A stretch of 6,722 nt of DNA, taken from positions 1 to 6,722 of the forward strand of contig JBDHFX010000087.1 of assembly GCA_039590215.1 (NCBI GenBank), in the 5' to 3' direction. Positions 5,867 through 6,722 of the stretch are shown here, one piece after another (the stretch's first letter is position 1; each line of letters begins with the position of its first letter). Under the pieces are notes generated by a model. It did not search any database, had not been told where the DNA came from, and saw nothing but the letters and a program-made list of their open reading frames with translations. Source of the DNA: CAMYLR01 sp039590215. Its GTDB lineage: Bacteria > Gemmatimonadota > Gemmatimonadetes > JACCXV01 > JAHWKZ01. A program made the position numbers and the translations under genes.

Positions 5867-5895
5867 AGAGTATCCTCGCCATCGGGCGCCGTCAA
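5867..5895 (-). promoter_or_regulatory. Sigma-70-like promoter of the vertex/deoC operon, predicted leaderless
   Basis: On the minus strand TTGACG (5895-5890; 5 of 6 to TTGACA) is followed after exactly 17 bases by TACTCT (5872-5867), which keeps the key T, A and final T of the -10 element. Counting seven bases on puts +1 at 5860, the A of the first ATG. The -10 is weak in its middle positions, but the spacing and the lack of a Shine-Dalgarno sequence support the reading. Confidence 0.45.
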
Positions 5896-5897
5896 CT

Positions 5898-5918
5898 GCC
5901 AAAATGACGCATTTGGGC
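5898..5918. promoter_or_regulatory. Inverted repeat, operator candidate
   Basis: The arms GCCAAAATG and CATTTGGGC are separated by ACG and match at 8 of 9 positions. The site lies immediately upstream of the vertex-operon -35 box and just before the sigma-54-like site facing dnaK, so a dimeric regulator bound here could affect either promoter. It is not a CIRCE element. The regulator is unknown. Confidence 0.4.
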
Positions 5919-5920
5919 CG

Positions 5921-5936
5921 CGGCACATGGCTTGCA
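5921..5936 (+). promoter_or_regulatory. Sigma-54-like (-24/-12) promoter facing dnaK
   Basis: CGGCAC, five bases, then TTGCA matches the RpoN consensus TGGCAC-N5-TTGCA apart from the first base. The essential GG (5922-5923) and GC (5934-5935) are 10 bases apart as required. The predicted start would be near 5947, leaving an 80-base leader before dnaK. No better sigma-70 or sigma-32 promoter was seen for dnaK in this gap. An upstream activator site was not identified. Confidence 0.4.
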
Positions 5937-5964
5937 CTAGAGGGAGCGGATATCTGCAGCCCGG

Positions 5965-5976
5965 CGGGGCGCCCCG
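5965..5976. repeat. GC-rich 12-bp perfect palindrome in the dnaK leader
   Basis: CGGGGCGCCCCG is self-complementary and sits in the presumed dnaK 5' leader about 50 bases before the start codon. It could be a protein site or a small 4-bp-stem hairpin. In GC-rich DNA such palindromes also arise by chance. Confidence 0.25.
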
Positions 5977-6026
5977 TCAAAAACGCAGTCTATGTAGGCC
6001 ATCTTCGATCGAATGAGAGGAAAGTT

Positions 6027-6722
<696 letters not shown>

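Noticed and set aside
5932..5956. Sigma-70 promoter TTGCAC with TATCTG ahead of dnaK
   Set aside because: The spacing is only 13 bases, too short for a functional sigma-70 promoter.
5861..6026. CIRCE (HrcA) element before dnaK
   Set aside because: The TTAGCACTC-N9-GAGTGCTAA pattern is absent; TTGCACT at 5932-5938 has no matching second arm and fits the sigma-54 -12 box better.

Overview
This window comes from a high-GC bacterial chromosome; the coding sequence is roughly 60-67% G+C wherever I counted, except for one gene. The DnaK at the right edge carries the 20-25 residue insert after residue 75 that is typical of diderm (Gram-negative type) DnaKs and absent from actinobacterial and firmicute ones. 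Together with the style of the M48 peptidase, the cytosolic sulfite-oxidase-like enzyme and the vertex/DeoC genes, this suggests a lineage such as Gemmatimonadota or Acidobacteriota. That placement is an inference and no sequence search was run.

Left part (1-3428, all + strand): the C-terminal 114 residues of an M48-type zinc metallopeptidase; thiD (HMP/HMP-P kinase, thiamine synthesis), overlapping the peptidase by 50 bases; a heme-less, signal-less sulfite-oxidase-family molybdopterin enzyme with a strong Shine-Dalgarno sequence; and, 6 bases later, a polytopic membrane protein with a soluble domain of about 100 residues inserted between two membrane blocks. The last two probably form one transcription unit.

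Centre (3513-5860, - strand, converging on the left block): a compact operon read right to left. Two short EutN/CcmL-type bacterial microcompartment (BMC) vertex proteins are followed by a DeoC deoxyribose-phosphate aldolase. They are joined by 4-base stop/start overlaps (ATGA and GTGA). After 25 bases comes an FkbM-type methyltransferase gene of markedly lower G+C, which looks acquired. DeoC has an N-terminal amphipathic helix resembling a BMC encapsulation peptide, then a Cys-rich segment, then the complete aldolase with all catalytic residues, then a Gly/Ala-rich tail. The likely logic is containment of acetaldehyde made by DeoC in a shell closed by these pentamers. No hexameric or trimeric shell gene, aldehyde dehydrogenase or other core enzyme is present, and genes of opposite orientation bound the operon on both sides, so the rest of any compartment must be encoded elsewhere.

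Right part (5861-6722): a 166-base divergent intergenic region, then dnaK on the + strand (first 232 codons, cut by the window end). The intergenic region holds three candidate signals: a sigma-70-like promoter for the vertex/deoC operon whose predicted start site falls on the ATG (a leaderless mRNA), a 21-base inverted repeat suitable for a repressor, and a sigma-54-like -24/-12 promoter pointing at dnaK. The main subject of interest is this reduced vertex-DeoC operon and its regulation beside dnaK.
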